DNA of 64,000 bases from Triops longicaudatus (lineage: Eukaryota; Arthropoda; Branchiopoda; Notostraca; Triopsidae): contig JAGQDJ010000051.1 in assembly GCA_022885665.1 (NCBI GenBank), forward strand, positions 310,001-374,000, read 5' to 3'. This document shows positions 12,301 to 21,459 of the stretch, one piece after another. Every line of letters starts with the position of its first letter. The stretch's first letter is position 1. The notes under the pieces are model-generated. The model searched no databases. It was not told where the DNA came from and saw only the letters and a program-made list of their open reading frames with translations. The position numbers and the translations under genes were made by a program.

Positions 12301-14155
12301 AGGAATTACAAAAAGCGTTCATAGCCCTTCTCCCTTCATTTAATTTGCTTTTCTTCTTTACTATTTTTTTTTAATGTTCTGTTTTCTGTAAGCTTTGTAT
12401 GTCAACCTGAAAGAAAAGTCTTAAAAAAACGCTCGACGAGTTCAAAGTTTTGAGAAGAAAACAATAACAAAGCATATTTTTCTCACCTGCTGCTTCCAAG
12501 AGAGCCTCAATACGAGCTTGGGTTTCCGGATCAATCCTTTGCAATTCGGTTTCTGACACAGGAAGAGATCCAGAGTGGGACAACAAAAAACGACCATCCA
12601 GGACGTCTTCACATAAATCGCTCGGCTCGATGCTGAACGATTCCACCTGCCAATCAGTAAAGAAAAAAATGGGAATTGCCATTATGTTTAATTTTTCTTC
12701 CCTTAATCAGCCATTTTAAATTAATTCTGCCGCCACAGCTCCCTGATTAGTACTATCGCCCAATCAAAACTTCCCCTTCCACGTGGTTTACTCGAACTAA
12801 GCCGGCGTCTAACAATATCCTATCAAATCGTTCCCAAAAAGCTTTACCTAGAAATTTAAACGCTGTTGCCCCTTCTTTAAAAACTCTTCCCTGAAGCTTA
12901 TAAAATCTAGTAACGTTATAGAACGTTAAACGGAGAATTTTAAAAGGATCTTGGCAAATTTCACAACAGAAACCTTCACAACTTTTCGCATTTTGTCCTA
13001 CAAAACTTTCAAATCGAGTGCCCTCATCGCCTTTAGGCAAAATTCCTATTCCGAATATTTTAAGAAAGTATATTTCGTAGCAATTGTTGGCCAAACTTTA
13101 GGAATCCCGCTGCTATTTAGGTTTCTCCACAATTCCCGGTTTTCTGTCTGCATAACGAAACTCAAGCCTAAATTAATCGCTAAACAAAATTGTCGACCCA
13201 GTCTTGCGACACGTGCATTGCTGGAAACGACCCTCATGATCCTTATTTTAAAGCTTTCCACCCTCCCCACTAAACAGTTCTGACAAGAGCAAATTAAATA
13301 TGTAGAGCTAACTGTTCTCACTCTCAACAACGGTTAGTCAACCTTTGAATGTCTCAGACCGCAACAAACTCGGCTCCCTACTAGCGTCAAAGATCTTCTC
13401 TCCCGTCGCGATTGAGGACTGAAATTCCCAATTTCTGCCAACAAGCTATGCAGATCTCTTTGGTGATCAATAGTTCTGATCTAGTCTTGCTTGTTGCATT
13501 TCCTATTCCACTGCTTCTTCCCGACTTGAACTACTTGATGTCAGCTTCAACAATTAATCTAAGAACGTTGGTGCTCTCAAACGACGATGTGTTGCTTATG
13601 TTTGCTCCAAATCCTTTCACTCCTCCCCACGATAACAGCTGACCTTCTTCATCACACATGCATAAGCTGGCTAGGCCTTTTGGGCGAGTTAATTTTTAGC
13701 CTTGTTGGGAAAAACAGACAAGAAACATTGATTAGCACAATAGGTAAAGGCTTGAACAATACCTCTGACACGTCGTCGTCACTATCTGAAGCAAAAGTAG
13801 GCGACGAAAACTCAGGGATGGGGTCTCCTCCTCCTAGTCTGGCACTTAGACCTGGTTCTTGACCCGCGCCCACTACTGAGCTTTGGCTAATGAGGACCTT
13901 GCGAGCTTTGTGGCTGGCCAAAGTTTTGCCGCTATTTTGCAAAACAGTGCGGATATTTAAGGTGGCTGAGTTGGCTTTCCCAGCCGGTTGGGATTGATTA
14001 ATGTTCGACACTAAAAGCTGGGCTTTAGTTGTACTCGTCGTCGTAGCAGAGGTAGGAGTCTGGCCCGGGCCAGATAGACTCGGCTGCGCTCGGACCTCGT
14101 GCTTCACGCCGTTCCTTTGCTTTTCCGCACTGGAACTATGTACCACATTCTGCAT
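11..14155 (-). CDS. mask: mask/ANKHD1 (multiple ankyrin repeats, single KH domain), 5' part, 14 exons, continues off left edge
   Basis: Large cytoplasmic/nuclear scaffold that in flies and vertebrates acts in receptor tyrosine kinase and Hippo/Yorkie signalling (family knowledge). Fourteen minus-strand exons join in frame into about 1,700 residues: an acidic N-terminus ending SDDDVSEVESF, the family block ETQARIEALLEAAGIGKL and SSVSCALDEAAAALTRM, then 15 ankyrin repeats (about residues 289-790) with typical TPLMEAASAGH and ALTLACYKGH cores. These are followed by an acidic Ser/Pro-rich linker, a Gln-rich coiled-coil-like segment (about 1,150-1,300), and a tail with EDGLMVATP, also present in vertebrate ANKHD1. 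The start at 14155 has an in-frame TGA 18 bases upstream. The second ankyrin block and KH domain must lie left of base 1. Introns shorter than 350 bp (1750-2094, 2636-2884, 3680-4003, 4163-4231, 4325-4652, 4964-5139, 5456-5626, 8463-8688) hold nothing I recognise. Confidence 0.95.
314..1413 (-). other. mask: mask intron 13
   Basis: About 1.1 kb of AT-rich intron between exons 13 and 14. A G-rich run lies near its exon-14 end (488-505). No open frame or repeat was recognised otherwise. Confidence 0.8.
488..505 (+). other. G-quadruplex-capable run
   Basis: Four G-tracts of 3, 3, 4 and 4 bases separated by one- or two-base loops on the plus strand, the template strand of mask. This is a sequence pattern only. 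Confidence 0.5.
1414..1749 (-). CDS. mask: mask exon 13
   Basis: Codes for about 112 residues beginning (R)QTIPLFDSNLPIQ, similar to the VDTILF region of ANKHD1. It is Ala/Pro/Gln-rich with a basic KKVTKGGKKGVKG patch. Frame forces the acceptor TTCAAG|GTCAGA: using the AG five bases later gives a stop within seven codons. The donor is TTCAG|GTAAGC, phase 1. Confidence 0.87.
2095..2635 (-). CDS. mask: mask exon 12
   Basis: Codes for 180 residues: VEQQLAFPQSGTLPPL, then EAIIQPLEDMKLTTDTPSTS, an acidic Ser/Thr linker, and another Gln/Ala-rich region ending LLLQSRQM. The acceptor is CTCGCAG|GTGGAG and the donor AATGC|GTAAGT, phase 1. Confidence 0.9.
2885..3679 (-). CDS. mask: mask exon 11 (Ser/Thr-rich then Gln-rich coiled-coil segment)
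   Basis: Codes for 265 residues. A Ser/Thr/Ala-rich first half (AVADLVASATLGTL onward) precedes KKDNKNVKKQQQWQVALQQQ and about 70 residues of QQLxQLQQ-type Gln/Leu repeats. Then comes an Ala/Ser/Thr spacer and a second Gln-rich helix ending IRQFQLQ. Gln-rich segments lie between the two ankyrin blocks in known mask proteins. Acceptor CTTTAG|GCTGTG, donor CTTCAA|GTAATC. Confidence 0.92.
4004..4162 (-). CDS. mask: mask exon 10
   Basis: Codes for 53 residues from FIERELREKTEKAGG to QPKVDIK, in phase 0 at both ends. The charged opening is probably helical. The acceptor is TGTTACAG|TTTATT and the donor ATCAAG|GTAAAT. Confidence 0.85.
4232..4324 (-). CDS. mask: mask exon 9
   Basis: A 93-base exon in phase 0 at both ends, coding for 31 residues from VSLGVSPFKLSLPRLG to CAEELE. 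The acceptor is ATTTCAG|GTTTCG and the donor TTAGAG|GTTTGT. It is short, but open and bounded by good sites. It could be skipped without a frame change. Confidence 0.8.
4653..4963 (-). CDS. mask: mask exon 8 (acidic linker)
   Basis: Codes for residues 856-959. A Thr/Ala-rich stretch is followed by an acidic run (TEEEEEEDDLEEELKLVEPP) and Ser-rich sequence, probably disordered. The acceptor is TGATAG|GCGGGA and the donor AACAAA|GTAAGT, phase 0. The call rests on splice phase rather than domain identity. Confidence 0.87.
5140..5455 (-). CDS. mask: mask exon 7 (ankyrin repeat 15 and linker)
   Basis: Codes for residues 751-855. It opens with DNSTMIIEAAKSGHTQVV, the last repeat of the first ankyrin block, continues into LLDYPNSIL and then an Ala/Pro-rich linker. 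The donor is TTTAG|GTAAAA, phase 1. Confidence 0.93.
5627..5842 (-). CDS. mask: mask exon 6 (ankyrin repeats 13-14)
   Basis: Codes for residues 679-750, beginning EHVSEGGRTPLMKAARAGH and ending HGANPFHRLK. The 216-base exon is in phase 0 at both ends, with acceptor TTTATAG|GAGCAT and donor CTCAAG|GTAAAT. Confidence 0.96.
5843..8160 (-). other. mask: mask intron 5
   Basis: About 2.3 kb of AT-rich intron inside the ankyrin-coding region. It contains a probable pogo-like transposon relic (about 7385-7645), a TA-rich run near 6465-6480 and a poly-G run at 7872-7881. No coding sequence was recognised. Confidence 0.8.
7385..7647 (+). mobile_element. pogo/Tc1-like DNA transposon relic
   Basis: The right end reads GGGTTCTACTG|TA on the plus strand. 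Its complement, CAGTAGAACCC followed by CACCTCGGATAATCG, has the look of pogo/Tigger termini next to a TA target. An inverted partner CTCGGATTTTCGG lies near 7413-7426. The left boundary is not defined and no transposase frame was seen, so this is a degraded or non-autonomous copy. Confidence 0.38.
8161..8462 (-). CDS. mask: mask exon 5 (ankyrin repeats 10-12)
   Basis: Codes for residues 578-678: ADINAQTEETQETALTLACC, then the STPLMEAAQEGH and DTALTYAAENGH repeats. The acceptor is TACATAG|GAGCGG and the donor GATTTG|GTAAGA, phase 0. Confidence 0.96.
8689..9255 (-). CDS. mask: mask exon 4 (ankyrin repeats 4-9)
   Basis: Codes for residues 389-577, six consecutive ankyrin repeats from NTPLMYACASGHEE to YTPLMEAAREGHEEMVALL. 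This is the best conserved part of the gene. The acceptor is AAAACAG|GGAACA and the donor CACAAG|GTATTC, phase 1. Confidence 0.96.
9256..10198 (-). other. mask: mask intron 3
   Basis: About 0.94 kb of AT-rich intron. Nothing recognisable was found. Confidence 0.8.
10199..10810 (-). CDS. mask: mask exon 3 (helical region and ankyrin repeats 1-3)
   Basis: Codes for residues 185-388. It begins GIGKLSADGKRF and the conserved LTSSVSCALDEAAAALTRM, then a Ser-rich insert of about 50 residues, and then ankyrin repeats 1-3 starting at RSLAEACNEGDVHAV. The acceptor is GCTCACAG|GTATTG and the donor TCGG|GTATAC, phase 1. The Ser-rich insert is the least conserved part. Confidence 0.93.
10811..12486 (-). 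other. mask: mask intron 2
   Basis: About 1.7 kb of AT-rich intron. It holds a compact inverted-repeat element at 11465-11700 and otherwise nothing recognised. Confidence 0.8.
11465..11700 (+). mobile_element. pogo-like MITE (non-autonomous TA-flanked element)
   Basis: The left end is TA|CAGTAAATAACG followed by TTATAACGAACC. The complement of the right end is TA|TAGTGAAATCTCGC followed by TCTAACGA. About 16 of 21 aligned positions agree with one gap, and TA flanks both ends, as expected for Tc1/mariner/pogo insertion. The 232-bp body has no transposase. The interior words GTTCAGTATATCGAA and CCTGTTGAC recur near 15050-15125, suggesting a family. Confidence 0.5.
12487..12646 (-). CDS. mask: mask exon 2
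   Basis: Codes for residues 132-184, from VESFSIEPSD to DPETQARIEALLEAAG, a signature N-terminal ANKHD1/mask motif. The acceptor is TTGGCAG|GTGGAA and the donor GCAG|GTGAGA, leaving phase 1. The phases of both neighbours agree. Confidence 0.93.
12647..13762 (-). other. mask: mask intron 1
   Basis: About 1.1 kb between the first two coding exons. The short open frames here lack recognisable domains. Nothing else was seen. Confidence 0.78.
13763..14155 (-). CDS. mask: mask exon 1 (start codon)
   Basis: Codes for residues 1-131, a Ser/Thr/Gln-rich, probably disordered N-terminus beginning MQNVVHSSSAEK and ending in the acidic SDSDDDVSE that precedes VESF in the family. The donor is GAG|GTATTG, phase 0. 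The start rests on the upstream in-frame stop; a 5' UTR intron cannot be excluded. Confidence 0.82.
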
Positions 14156-14781
14156 CTTTTTTCCACACTTTCACACGTCCATTAAATTAAATTTTTAGCA
14201 ACAAATGACCATGACACATTAAAGGAAATAATTTCAAAGCGTAGGACACACAAGGTGAAGGAAAAAGCTTCACACACAAGAAAGACTTATGGCGTAAGTG
14301 TCCACAAGCGATGGGAAATCCCTTCTAACACTGACCCGCCATGTTGACTGCTCTGTGCGCCACCTTGGTACGAGCGGAACGCAGCGCCCTGCGACGGTCA
14401 TGGGAGGGAGGCATGAAAACCCACTGACGGCTCCAATTATGAAAGACTGGATTGGATAAACGAACACCGAAGGGGTCGCAAGCCCCCAATTCTTATCCCC
14501 TTCAGTGACTAAAACAGTTTATTTCGCAATGCGGGCTTTCACAGTTCCGGAACCACACAGTAGGGTTACTTAATCCATAACATACACGGAACAGAGAATC
14601 AGAGGACCTAGGGATCGAACGCCACAACCCTATATTATGTAAGCATACGAAATAAGCGAAAAATTGATGCAGTAATGGGGTAGATTTTCTACACTGAAAC
14701 AAGAGTGTGTGAATCAAAAACCAAGTACGCGGGGTTCTTCTAAAATCCTTTTGTAAGTATAAATTTCCTTAGAAGGATTTT

Positions 14782-15165
14782 TACAGCAGGCTTGTTCGAA
14801 ATCGGGGTTAACCGGGGTCAAGTTCAGCCAAGTCCAAGTGCGGAATTTCAATTCCGACATTTAACGCAAAGAGAATGCCAAATCCGCGGCCGCTGCAAAG
14901 TGGGGATCTGTCGGATTTCATGTAGAATTAGGAACAAGCCTGACCGGACGGCAATGCTAAATGTAATCCAAAGTGCGACGGACCGTAGCTTATACCACCT
15001 TATGCTATTGCAGAGAATTCTCGTTTCTACAAGCATTAGACAGGAAAGCGTGTGTTCAGTATATCCGAAGTTTGGTACATTGAGCGTTTCTCTTTATACT
15101 TTCACATAGACCTGTTGACCCCGACGTTTCGTTATTGCCAGGCTTCGTTATAGCGAGCACTTCCG
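14782..15165 (+). mobile_element. pogo-like transposon relic
   Basis: The left end TACAGCAGG is followed by TTCGAAATCGGGGTTAACC. The complement of the right end is GCTCGCTATAACGAAGCC, then AACGAAACGTCGGGGTCAAC. The CGAAA-CGGGGT-AAC core is therefore inverted at the two ends. It shares the word GTTCAGTATATC and the CCTGTTGAC word with the element at 11465-11700. The exact ends are uncertain and no coding frame was found. Confidence 0.38.
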
Positions 15166-17283
15166 GCTTTTGCAGTTGTCAAACTGCCTTTGCTTCAAGC
15201 GGCCTGTGAAGTCACCAGACCTCAAGAGTGGAAACTCCGCTTTGTAAGTTTCTGGGTACCACATGAGTTTAGTTCACTCTTACACTGCTTATGATGTCAT
15301 AATTGTGTAGCTTAAATACTAACGGGCGATTCTTTACACGCGATTCACGGTTTTCATCACTCATAACAAATACAGAGTCTACTGTGCTCATTTTCGGAAA
15401 ATAGCAGGTAAATTATAATTGTTCAAGGAACTGGTAAAGTTTTTGGGATTTTCGAACAATTCTCTGTGTAATCGCTAGGCATTACTAGTAAAAAAAATTG
15501 ACAAAATACGATCGTTATTGGAAAATTTTCAAAGCAATTTCGTTCTCCCCCGTTTAGCCAACGTAAAAAAAGTGAACGTATGCATTTTCCTGTCCTACAG
15601 AAAACAGAAAAATATAAAGCAAAAATATTAAAAGTAACGAGAAGTACTGAATTATGAAAGATATTATCATTCACTGAAAAAAAAAATAACGGAGAAGACC
15701 GACGTAGCGCAAAACTAATAAGCTTGAAAGATTCCTGATTGTATCAATACATTCGACTTTAACTTCGAATAATGTTAGATTGTATTGAAAGTTGAGTAAA
15801 GAATTAACTTAACGTTGCAAAGTAATCTCAAAATAATTAAAGGGTCCCATTTCGGATTGTCTTCGATCATGCGACCGACCTAAAGTTGCATTAAGGAAAC
15901 CTATTTCTCCTCGCGGGCCACAATTAAGGTATATCGCATAATAGCACGTCAAACTTTAAATGGTCGAACTGCCCTGTCATGAATTTCTTTCACGTTTCTA
16001 TTTCCCTGCGGTTTTAATAGTTAAGGAGCCGTTTATGGACGACCTTTCAACCCCAAAATGTTCCAAGTTACCCCATGCGTTCAAAATAACCCTAATAGAC
16101 GGTAGTTTGTTTCTCTATGTTTTGCATTGTTGACTTTAAGGTTCACATGGTGGTGAAAAAAGGGTGAAAGACTTTACTTCTAAATTTGCATGGCAAAGTC
16201 GAAATTTAGGGAGAAAAATATGGAATTCACTACTTCTGCGCGATCGCTATTTATCGGCAGCCCTTGTATTGTCACGATGAAATAGAGATTGTTTTTAGCT
16301 CAGTGTGATTAAGTATAAATACAATGAAATTCAACAAAAGCGATCTGCGGAAAATCTTGAACACTTTTATGAAGTCAGACATTCAAAGCAGTGTTGTGTA
16401 CCAAAATTTTCCATTGAAGTTGGTCTTCGAAACCTCCAACTTTAATTAAAATTAAAATGACAAAATTAACTACAATAACATGCTTCAATGTTTAGTAATT
16501 TACCAATAATAAATGCACACCATGAAAATTTAATCCAATATTGTAACTTATTATGCTATCTATTTTACTTTTTAAAACATCATTCGTCCTCTATAACTAG
16601 TTAAAATTATTCTTATAGTAATTATTCGGAAAAGTACATATCGTACAGCGAGTGCCATCCCCGGATTAATTATTTTCCTTCCATGGGGCGTCAAAATTAC
16701 AACGCCTCACGAAAAAGAATGATTATGCATTTATTACTTCAAAGAAGACGACGCTTAGTAACTACCCTTTATCTTTGTTTTATGTTGTTTTGCATGCGAA
16801 AGTTTCTCCATACACGCAGTATGTGTGATACTTCCCTCTTTAAGTATCGCTGCTCGAACAAGATGCACTGTACATTGCTTGCTGGTCGGCTATTTATCTA
16901 TTGTACTGTACAGTACTTCTTAACAGAAACAACCCCAACAAACCACCCAAGGTAACCGAACGCCACCTGTAACTCAAGCGTTGGTTGCGCGGCAAAAGCG
17001 TTCGATAAAGCTTCGAGTGGGATGCACTCACGCAACTGCCATTGCGTTTGGTAGAGGGGAGTTTGTTTGGATCGTTTTCATTGAGAATTTCCGTTAATTT
17101 TTAGATTAGGTTCAGTTAGGCAAAGTTAAATCAGGTAACACTTTCACGGCACAGGCGCCCGAAACCAAAACAAACGGATGGGAACACTATTTGACACGGT
17201 AATCTGTGATGCAATGTAACCCTGTTTCTGCAAAACTGTCGCGTTTTTTTCGCAACATTCTTACACATCCTTGTTCATCTATT

Positions 17284-17289
17284 TTTATT
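17284..17289 (-). promoter_or_regulatory. Candidate poly(A) signal of the kelch gene
   Basis: AATAAA on the minus strand about 470 bases after the stop codon, the first such hexamer I noticed downstream. Position only; no transcript evidence. Confidence 0.3.
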
Positions 17290-17757
17290 GAAGCTACTTG
17301 TGCTAATAGCTAATGTTTCACTAAATAGGCTCTTGGGTTTGAAATAAAGGCGACTATAATAGAGCAATAATTTTACAGGGTGTATGATAGAAAAGTACCG
17401 CGAGCCTAATTAAGCTCCCGTACTGGAGTTCGTTGATGCTAGACGAAAAGCAGCGAGTGAGTAACATTTTCCATACGTGAAATACTTCGTGTATTTTATA
17501 TAGAAAATCCTGTGGAGTTTTTTTACACAATTTTCATGAACCATACAAGAAATAATTGGCCAATCACTATGCCCAATTGATAAACATTTCCCCTCATGTC
17601 TTTCCTTATCTCAAGTTTTCTGCCTTCCTTTCAGTACTCTTCAATCCACCGCAAACACGAGCATTACACCATTCGCAGTGTTTCTTTGACAAAAATTTGA
17701 GTATAATGTAGGCCTATATACAAAAATACACACACCAAATAAATCACTAAGACTTGA

Positions 17758-18186
17758 TTAGAAGGGTCTGTTAATTACGGCTACGCCCGTATAACTCCGG
17801 CCAATGCCCATACAGGCAGGCAACAAATTCCAGACATTCGAATCCGGGTTATAAACTTCCACTGAGGCCAAATTCGAGGTTCCGTCATCACCTCCCACGA
17901 CGTACAGCGAGCCTTCGTGCGCCACCACGCCAGCGTTACGGCGACACAATATCATATCTGCCACGGGTGTCCATATACCGGACTTCGGATCGTACCGCTC
18001 AACAGATTTACGTACCACGGGACCGTCATGCCCGCCTACTGCGTACAAGAACCCATCTAAGACGCCTACGCCTGCGCCACTTCGGCGACAACGCATTTCT
18101 GCCACCATAAACCAAGTATCCGTCAGGTGATCGTACCGCTCCACCGACGCTAAGCACTGCCTCGATGCTCCATCGTAACCTCCGAC
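17758..18186 (-). CDS. Kelch-like gene exon 9 (kelch repeats 4-6, stop)
   Basis: Codes for VGGYDGASRQCLASVERYD through GRSYTGVAVINRPF and a TAA stop. The last blades are intact, so the propeller is complete. The acceptor is TTTAAAG|GTCGGA. Confidence 0.96.
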   Translation of the reverse strand, partial: VGGYDGASRQCLASVERYDHLTDTWFMVAEMRCRRSGAGVGVLDGFLYAVGGHDGPVVRKSVERYDPKSGIWTPVADMILCRRNAGVVAHEGSLYVVGGDDGTSNLASVEVYNPDSNVWNLLPACMGIGRSYTGVAVINRPF

Positions 18187-20826
18187 CTTTAAAATCAGAG
18201 AAATATAGGCATTCCTGTTGTGCAATTATGTTTTTGATAACTTAGGACTTTCATAACATTATATTTTAAAATTGAAAATTTTCTTGTCTAAAAATGCACA
18301 AATGGCAACAAGCAGTACACAGCTTCAAGCTTTTTGATGTCACTTCTCAATGTCAGAAATCAGTTTTCAAAATCATCATTAAGAGTATTACTGAGAGTAT
18401 TATTACACGGAAACTATTTTTATTATTTCATAGAATAATTAGGATAACTAGTTTTGTTATTTTTTTTTTACCGCGAAAATATAGCCGTCCAGTACAGCCA
18501 CACCCACTGAGCTTCGGCGAACGGACATAGGAGCAATGGCGGACCATTCTTGTCGTGCTGGGTCGAAAAGTTCTGCCGTATTCAAGCCACTCGAGCCGTC
18601 AAAACCGCCAACAGCGTAAATGCAATTGTTGAGAACAACGACGCCAAGTGTCGAGCGTCGGGACTCCATATCCGGCGCTGGGAACCACTGATCCAGCTGC
18701 GGCTCGTACATGTCCACGCTTCGCACGCGCAAAGCGCCATTGAAACCACCAATCGCGTAAACACGGCCAGCCACTACGGCCACTCCAGCGCTGTAATGTA
18801 TTATATGAGACTCGTAAGAAGACCCTAGTTAAGAAAAACACGTACCGACATCTTCTGGTGGGCATTTCAGCTAATGGATACCACCGATCGGCCTCAAAGT
18901 CGTAGCACTCAACGCCCCGGATTGCTTTAGGTGATTGGCCTCCAACTACCAGCAATACCTACAGAAAACACGCATTACATGACGACTATAAAAAAACATA
19001 GTATAATTAAGTAAAACAAGAATGGAATAAACACAGAAACTATTAAATAAATAAATTTAAGAAAAGACTTAAGATACAAATTAAGATTAAATTCTGCAAA
19101 AGAAACAAAAATAGCAAACGGAATAAAGGTAAGAGCCGAAAATCAAACACAGAAAACTAAGGGAATAAATCGCTTTTTGAGTTCAACTTAAGTGGATTTA
19201 CTTTGGGTAAGCCAGAAGGGCGTCTCGGTCTTGTACGAGGCGTTCTGAATAGCAGTTTCTGTTCTCCTTTGAGCAAATGGTATTTCAGAGCTTCTATCAG
19301 GTAGTCCTTGCCTTGGGAAATTGTTATGTGAAACTTGGATAAACGATACGGTTTCGTGGAATACACGGCTTACATTGCGAAGACAACTTCATCAAAGGGT
19401 CTTCTTCGACTTTCTGGACCAAATACTCCTGCGAGAGCAAAGGCAGACGCACGTGAGCCATTAGTTCCGGCAGGTAACTCGTCCGTGCTTCGGGATCGTG
19501 ATTGACCCATGAGACGACACATTCATACACCTGTGAAACACACATACTGGGACTTATTGCGACTTAATTACAAAGGTTTGATGGTACCTTTTCTTCATTA
19601 GGAACTGTCAGCTTGTCACTCGCGACGAGTCTGGCCACTTCTTCACAAGAAAGGTTCAAAAATTCTTCGTTTTCGACCACGTCTCTAAAAATGTTAGCGA
19701 ATCATCATAAGAAACACTATTTCCGTTCGAACATTGAAGGCAAAAGTACACAATTCCCACAAGAAACAAAATAAACAAAACTTGGTAAAAAAATAGGAAA
19801 TTTTTAGACAACAGTGTACTAACATAATTTAGAAACAAAAGCCGTCGATAACAAAATTAACAAATTAATTTTTAAAAATACATTTTTCTGCTTCTCGTTA
19901 TCTTATTAGTTTTTTGAGTTGTCCAAAGTTTTTTTACGATTTTCAGACGCTTTAATTGACGTCTGTCGTGCGTTAATTTAATTATTTTGCTTCCTCAAAC
20001 CTTTTTTCCAAAAAAGGCTCGATTAAATAAGTAAATGAGTTGTGATATAGTTTCAGCAAAATGGTTGGAAAACTTTACTTAGAGGAACTTACGCGAAGTG
20101 TTGCTCAACGTATTTGTCGGCTAAAGCGTACAGATCTGGACAGTGATGCAAATCGGCAAAGGAACGGATGCCCAAGCAGTTGGAAGGGTGGAGTTGAGTA
20201 ACTAGGAAATCACAGCAAGCGTCTTTGACATCGGTTAACTGGAGCAGATTAGCAGCCGGCAGTAAAAACTGAACATTGTCTTCCGTCACTTGGACTTCGG
20301 CCGTGTAGACATAATCGAGGAGAATATCCAGCGCTTTGGCATCAATATCTTGCAAGACGACGTTGGTCTGACGGCTCTCTTCGAAATTTGCAAACATGGC
20401 CTGGAAATACGGGCTAGAGGACGACAAAATTACGCGATGCGCGGGAAATTCCCGGCCTTGGACCACTAACGTGACGTCGCATAACATGTGTTCTCTACAT
20501 CAAAGCGTTTGAAGCAAATTTGAGTAATTTCCCTTTCTATGTTGACACTAATTTTTTAAAATATTTTACTTGCGTAGGTGATTGATTTTCGCAAAAGCTT
20601 TATTGCAATGGTCCGAGTTGTGATAAACGGGCCGTTCGCCAAGCGAATTGCTGCTATGCTCTTTTTGGGAGCTTTCGTCCAAAGAATTCTGACTCGCGTG
20701 ACGTAAAAGCAACTTACTACAAAATTAAATTTATTGATACTAGAAAAGTTATTATTAAAGTCGGATTTACCCCGCGTTAGGTGACAAGCGATGAACTGAG
20801 GGTACAGCCAACCGTAATTCGTTCAT
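17758..20826 (-). CDS. Kelch-like protein, KLHL2/KLHL3 type (BTB-BACK-Kelch, CUL3 adaptor), complete
   Basis: Nine exons encode 609 residues in the usual KLHL order: a short N-tail, BTB (about 68-180, opening with MLCDVTLVVQGREFPAHRV), BACK (about 180-290, with EEFLNLSCEEV and HVRLPLLSQEYLVQKVEED), and six kelch repeats (about 324-609), each with a Gly-Gly doublet (AIGGFNGALRVRSVD, AVGGHDGPVVRKSVE, VVGGDDGTSNLASVE). Family members use BTB/BACK to dimerise and bind CUL3, and the kelch propeller to recruit substrates. KLHL2/3 act on WNK kinases and bind actin; whether that holds here is inference. The order of repeat motifs and the C-terminus GRSYTGVAVINRPF point to KLHL2/3 rather than KLHL20 or KEAP1. 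It is divergent from the pyrophosphatase gene, with ATGs 1.1 kb apart. Confidence 0.93.
18472..18790 (-). CDS. Kelch-like gene exon 8 (kelch repeats 2-3)
   Basis: Codes for AGVAVVAGRVYAIGGFNGA and AVGGFDGSSGLNTAELFDP and ends GVAVLDGYIFA. The acceptor is CATTACAG|CGCTGG and the donor TCGCG|GTAAAA, phase 0. Confidence 0.95.
18846..18958 (-). CDS. Kelch-like gene exon 7 (kelch repeat 1)
   Basis: Codes for VLLVVGGQSPKAIRGVECYD and the end of the first blade, EMPTRRCR. The donor is TGTCG|GTACGT, phase 2. Confidence 0.94.
19202..19311 (-). CDS. Kelch-like gene exon 6 (BACK end)
   Basis: Codes for KDYLIEALKYHLLKGEQ and a basic linker RTPRTRPRRPSGLPK. The acceptor is TTCCCAAG|GCAAGG and the donor CCCAAA|GTAAAT, phase 0. 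Confidence 0.93.
19374..19530 (-). CDS. Kelch-like gene exon 5 (BACK)
   Basis: Codes for VYECVVSWVNHDPEART through VEEDPLMKLSSQC. The acceptor is TTTCACAG|GTGTAT and the donor CGCAAT|GTAAGC, phase 1. Confidence 0.94.
19588..19684 (-). CDS. Kelch-like gene exon 4 (BACK start)
   Basis: Codes for DVVENEEFLNLSCEEV and ARLVASDKLTVPNEEK. The acceptor is TTTTTAG|AGACGT and the donor GAAAAG|GTACCA, phase 0. It matches the 3-box region of the KLHL2/3 BACK domain. Confidence 0.93.
20093..20494 (-). CDS. Kelch-like gene exon 3 (BTB domain)
   Basis: Codes for the BTB/POZ domain from KEHMLCDVTLVVQ to ALADKYVEQHFA. It includes the dimer and CUL3-contact region LQDIDAKALDILLDYVYTAE. The donor is TTCGC|GTAAGT, phase 2. 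Confidence 0.95.
20570..20716 (-). CDS. Kelch-like gene exon 2
   Basis: Codes for KLLLRHASQNSLDESS through VYHNSDHCNKAFAKINHLR, the helix that precedes the BTB fold in KLHL2/3. The acceptor is TTTGTAG|TAAGTT and the donor CGCAA|GTAAAA, phase 2. Confidence 0.85.
20771..20826 (-). CDS. Kelch-like gene exon 1
   Basis: Begins MNELRLAVPSVHRLSPNAG. The donor GCGGG|GTAAAT, phase 2, joins in frame to exon 2. It is not a conserved domain, so the start is inferred from the open frame and splice phase. Confidence 0.68.
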
Positions 20827-21428
20827 ACTTGGATATTCGGGGTAACAATTAAAAGCACCAATCAACCGTCAAAGGCCAACTGCCAGCGCTTTAAATTTTG
20901 CGTTAACTACAAACTACTATTTGCGTGGATTCGCCACGGCTCGATAACAACAGGGGCGTCAACGTGACCCTAACTTAGGTTAACGACCTTGACATGTTGG
21001 GTATACATGACCTTTTCTGTCTTGGTAAACCACACACTGAAGAAACCGACGGTTCTCTCGCCTTTGTTTTGTTCCGATCAGCTGATAGTGCCTACTGCAC
21101 AGTGCGCACATCCTGGTTCACATAAAACTAGTGTTGCTAAGCGGGATATTTATTTATATAGTAACAGTTTTTTATGAACGTTACAGAGCCCCGTTAACGT
21201 TTGCGCGGAACAAGCGAAAGCTATTCTCTATCTGGCTTAGCTTGCAGGAAACTGTCTGGCAGACGGTCTCGGAACAAGATCAGCAGGCTATAGCACAAAG
21301 TAAAACACCTGTCTTGCTGCCCGGGAAACATTTCGCTCGTAGAGATCTTTCTTACTGATATTCGATTAAATGGAAGTCTCCGTAATATTAATATTAATCA
21401 TAATAATAATGATGATGATATAATAATA

Positions 21429-21459
<31 letters not shown>

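Larger units (their letters stand above)
14156..17757. other. Spacer between mask start and kelch-gene end
   Basis: About 3.6 kb. It should contain the mask 5' UTR and promoter (a GC-richer patch at 14330-14410 is a candidate), the kelch-gene 3' UTR, and a probable transposon relic near 14782-15165. No coding gene was supported. Confidence 0.7.

Noticed and set aside
14595..14640. tRNA-like GTTCGATCC on the minus strand
   Set aside because: The T-stem does not pair and no A-box was seen.
20989..21358. Short plus-strand frames between the kelch-like gene and the pyrophosphatase gene
   Set aside because: No domain and no splice link to the pyrophosphatase; treated as promoter or 5' UTR sequence.
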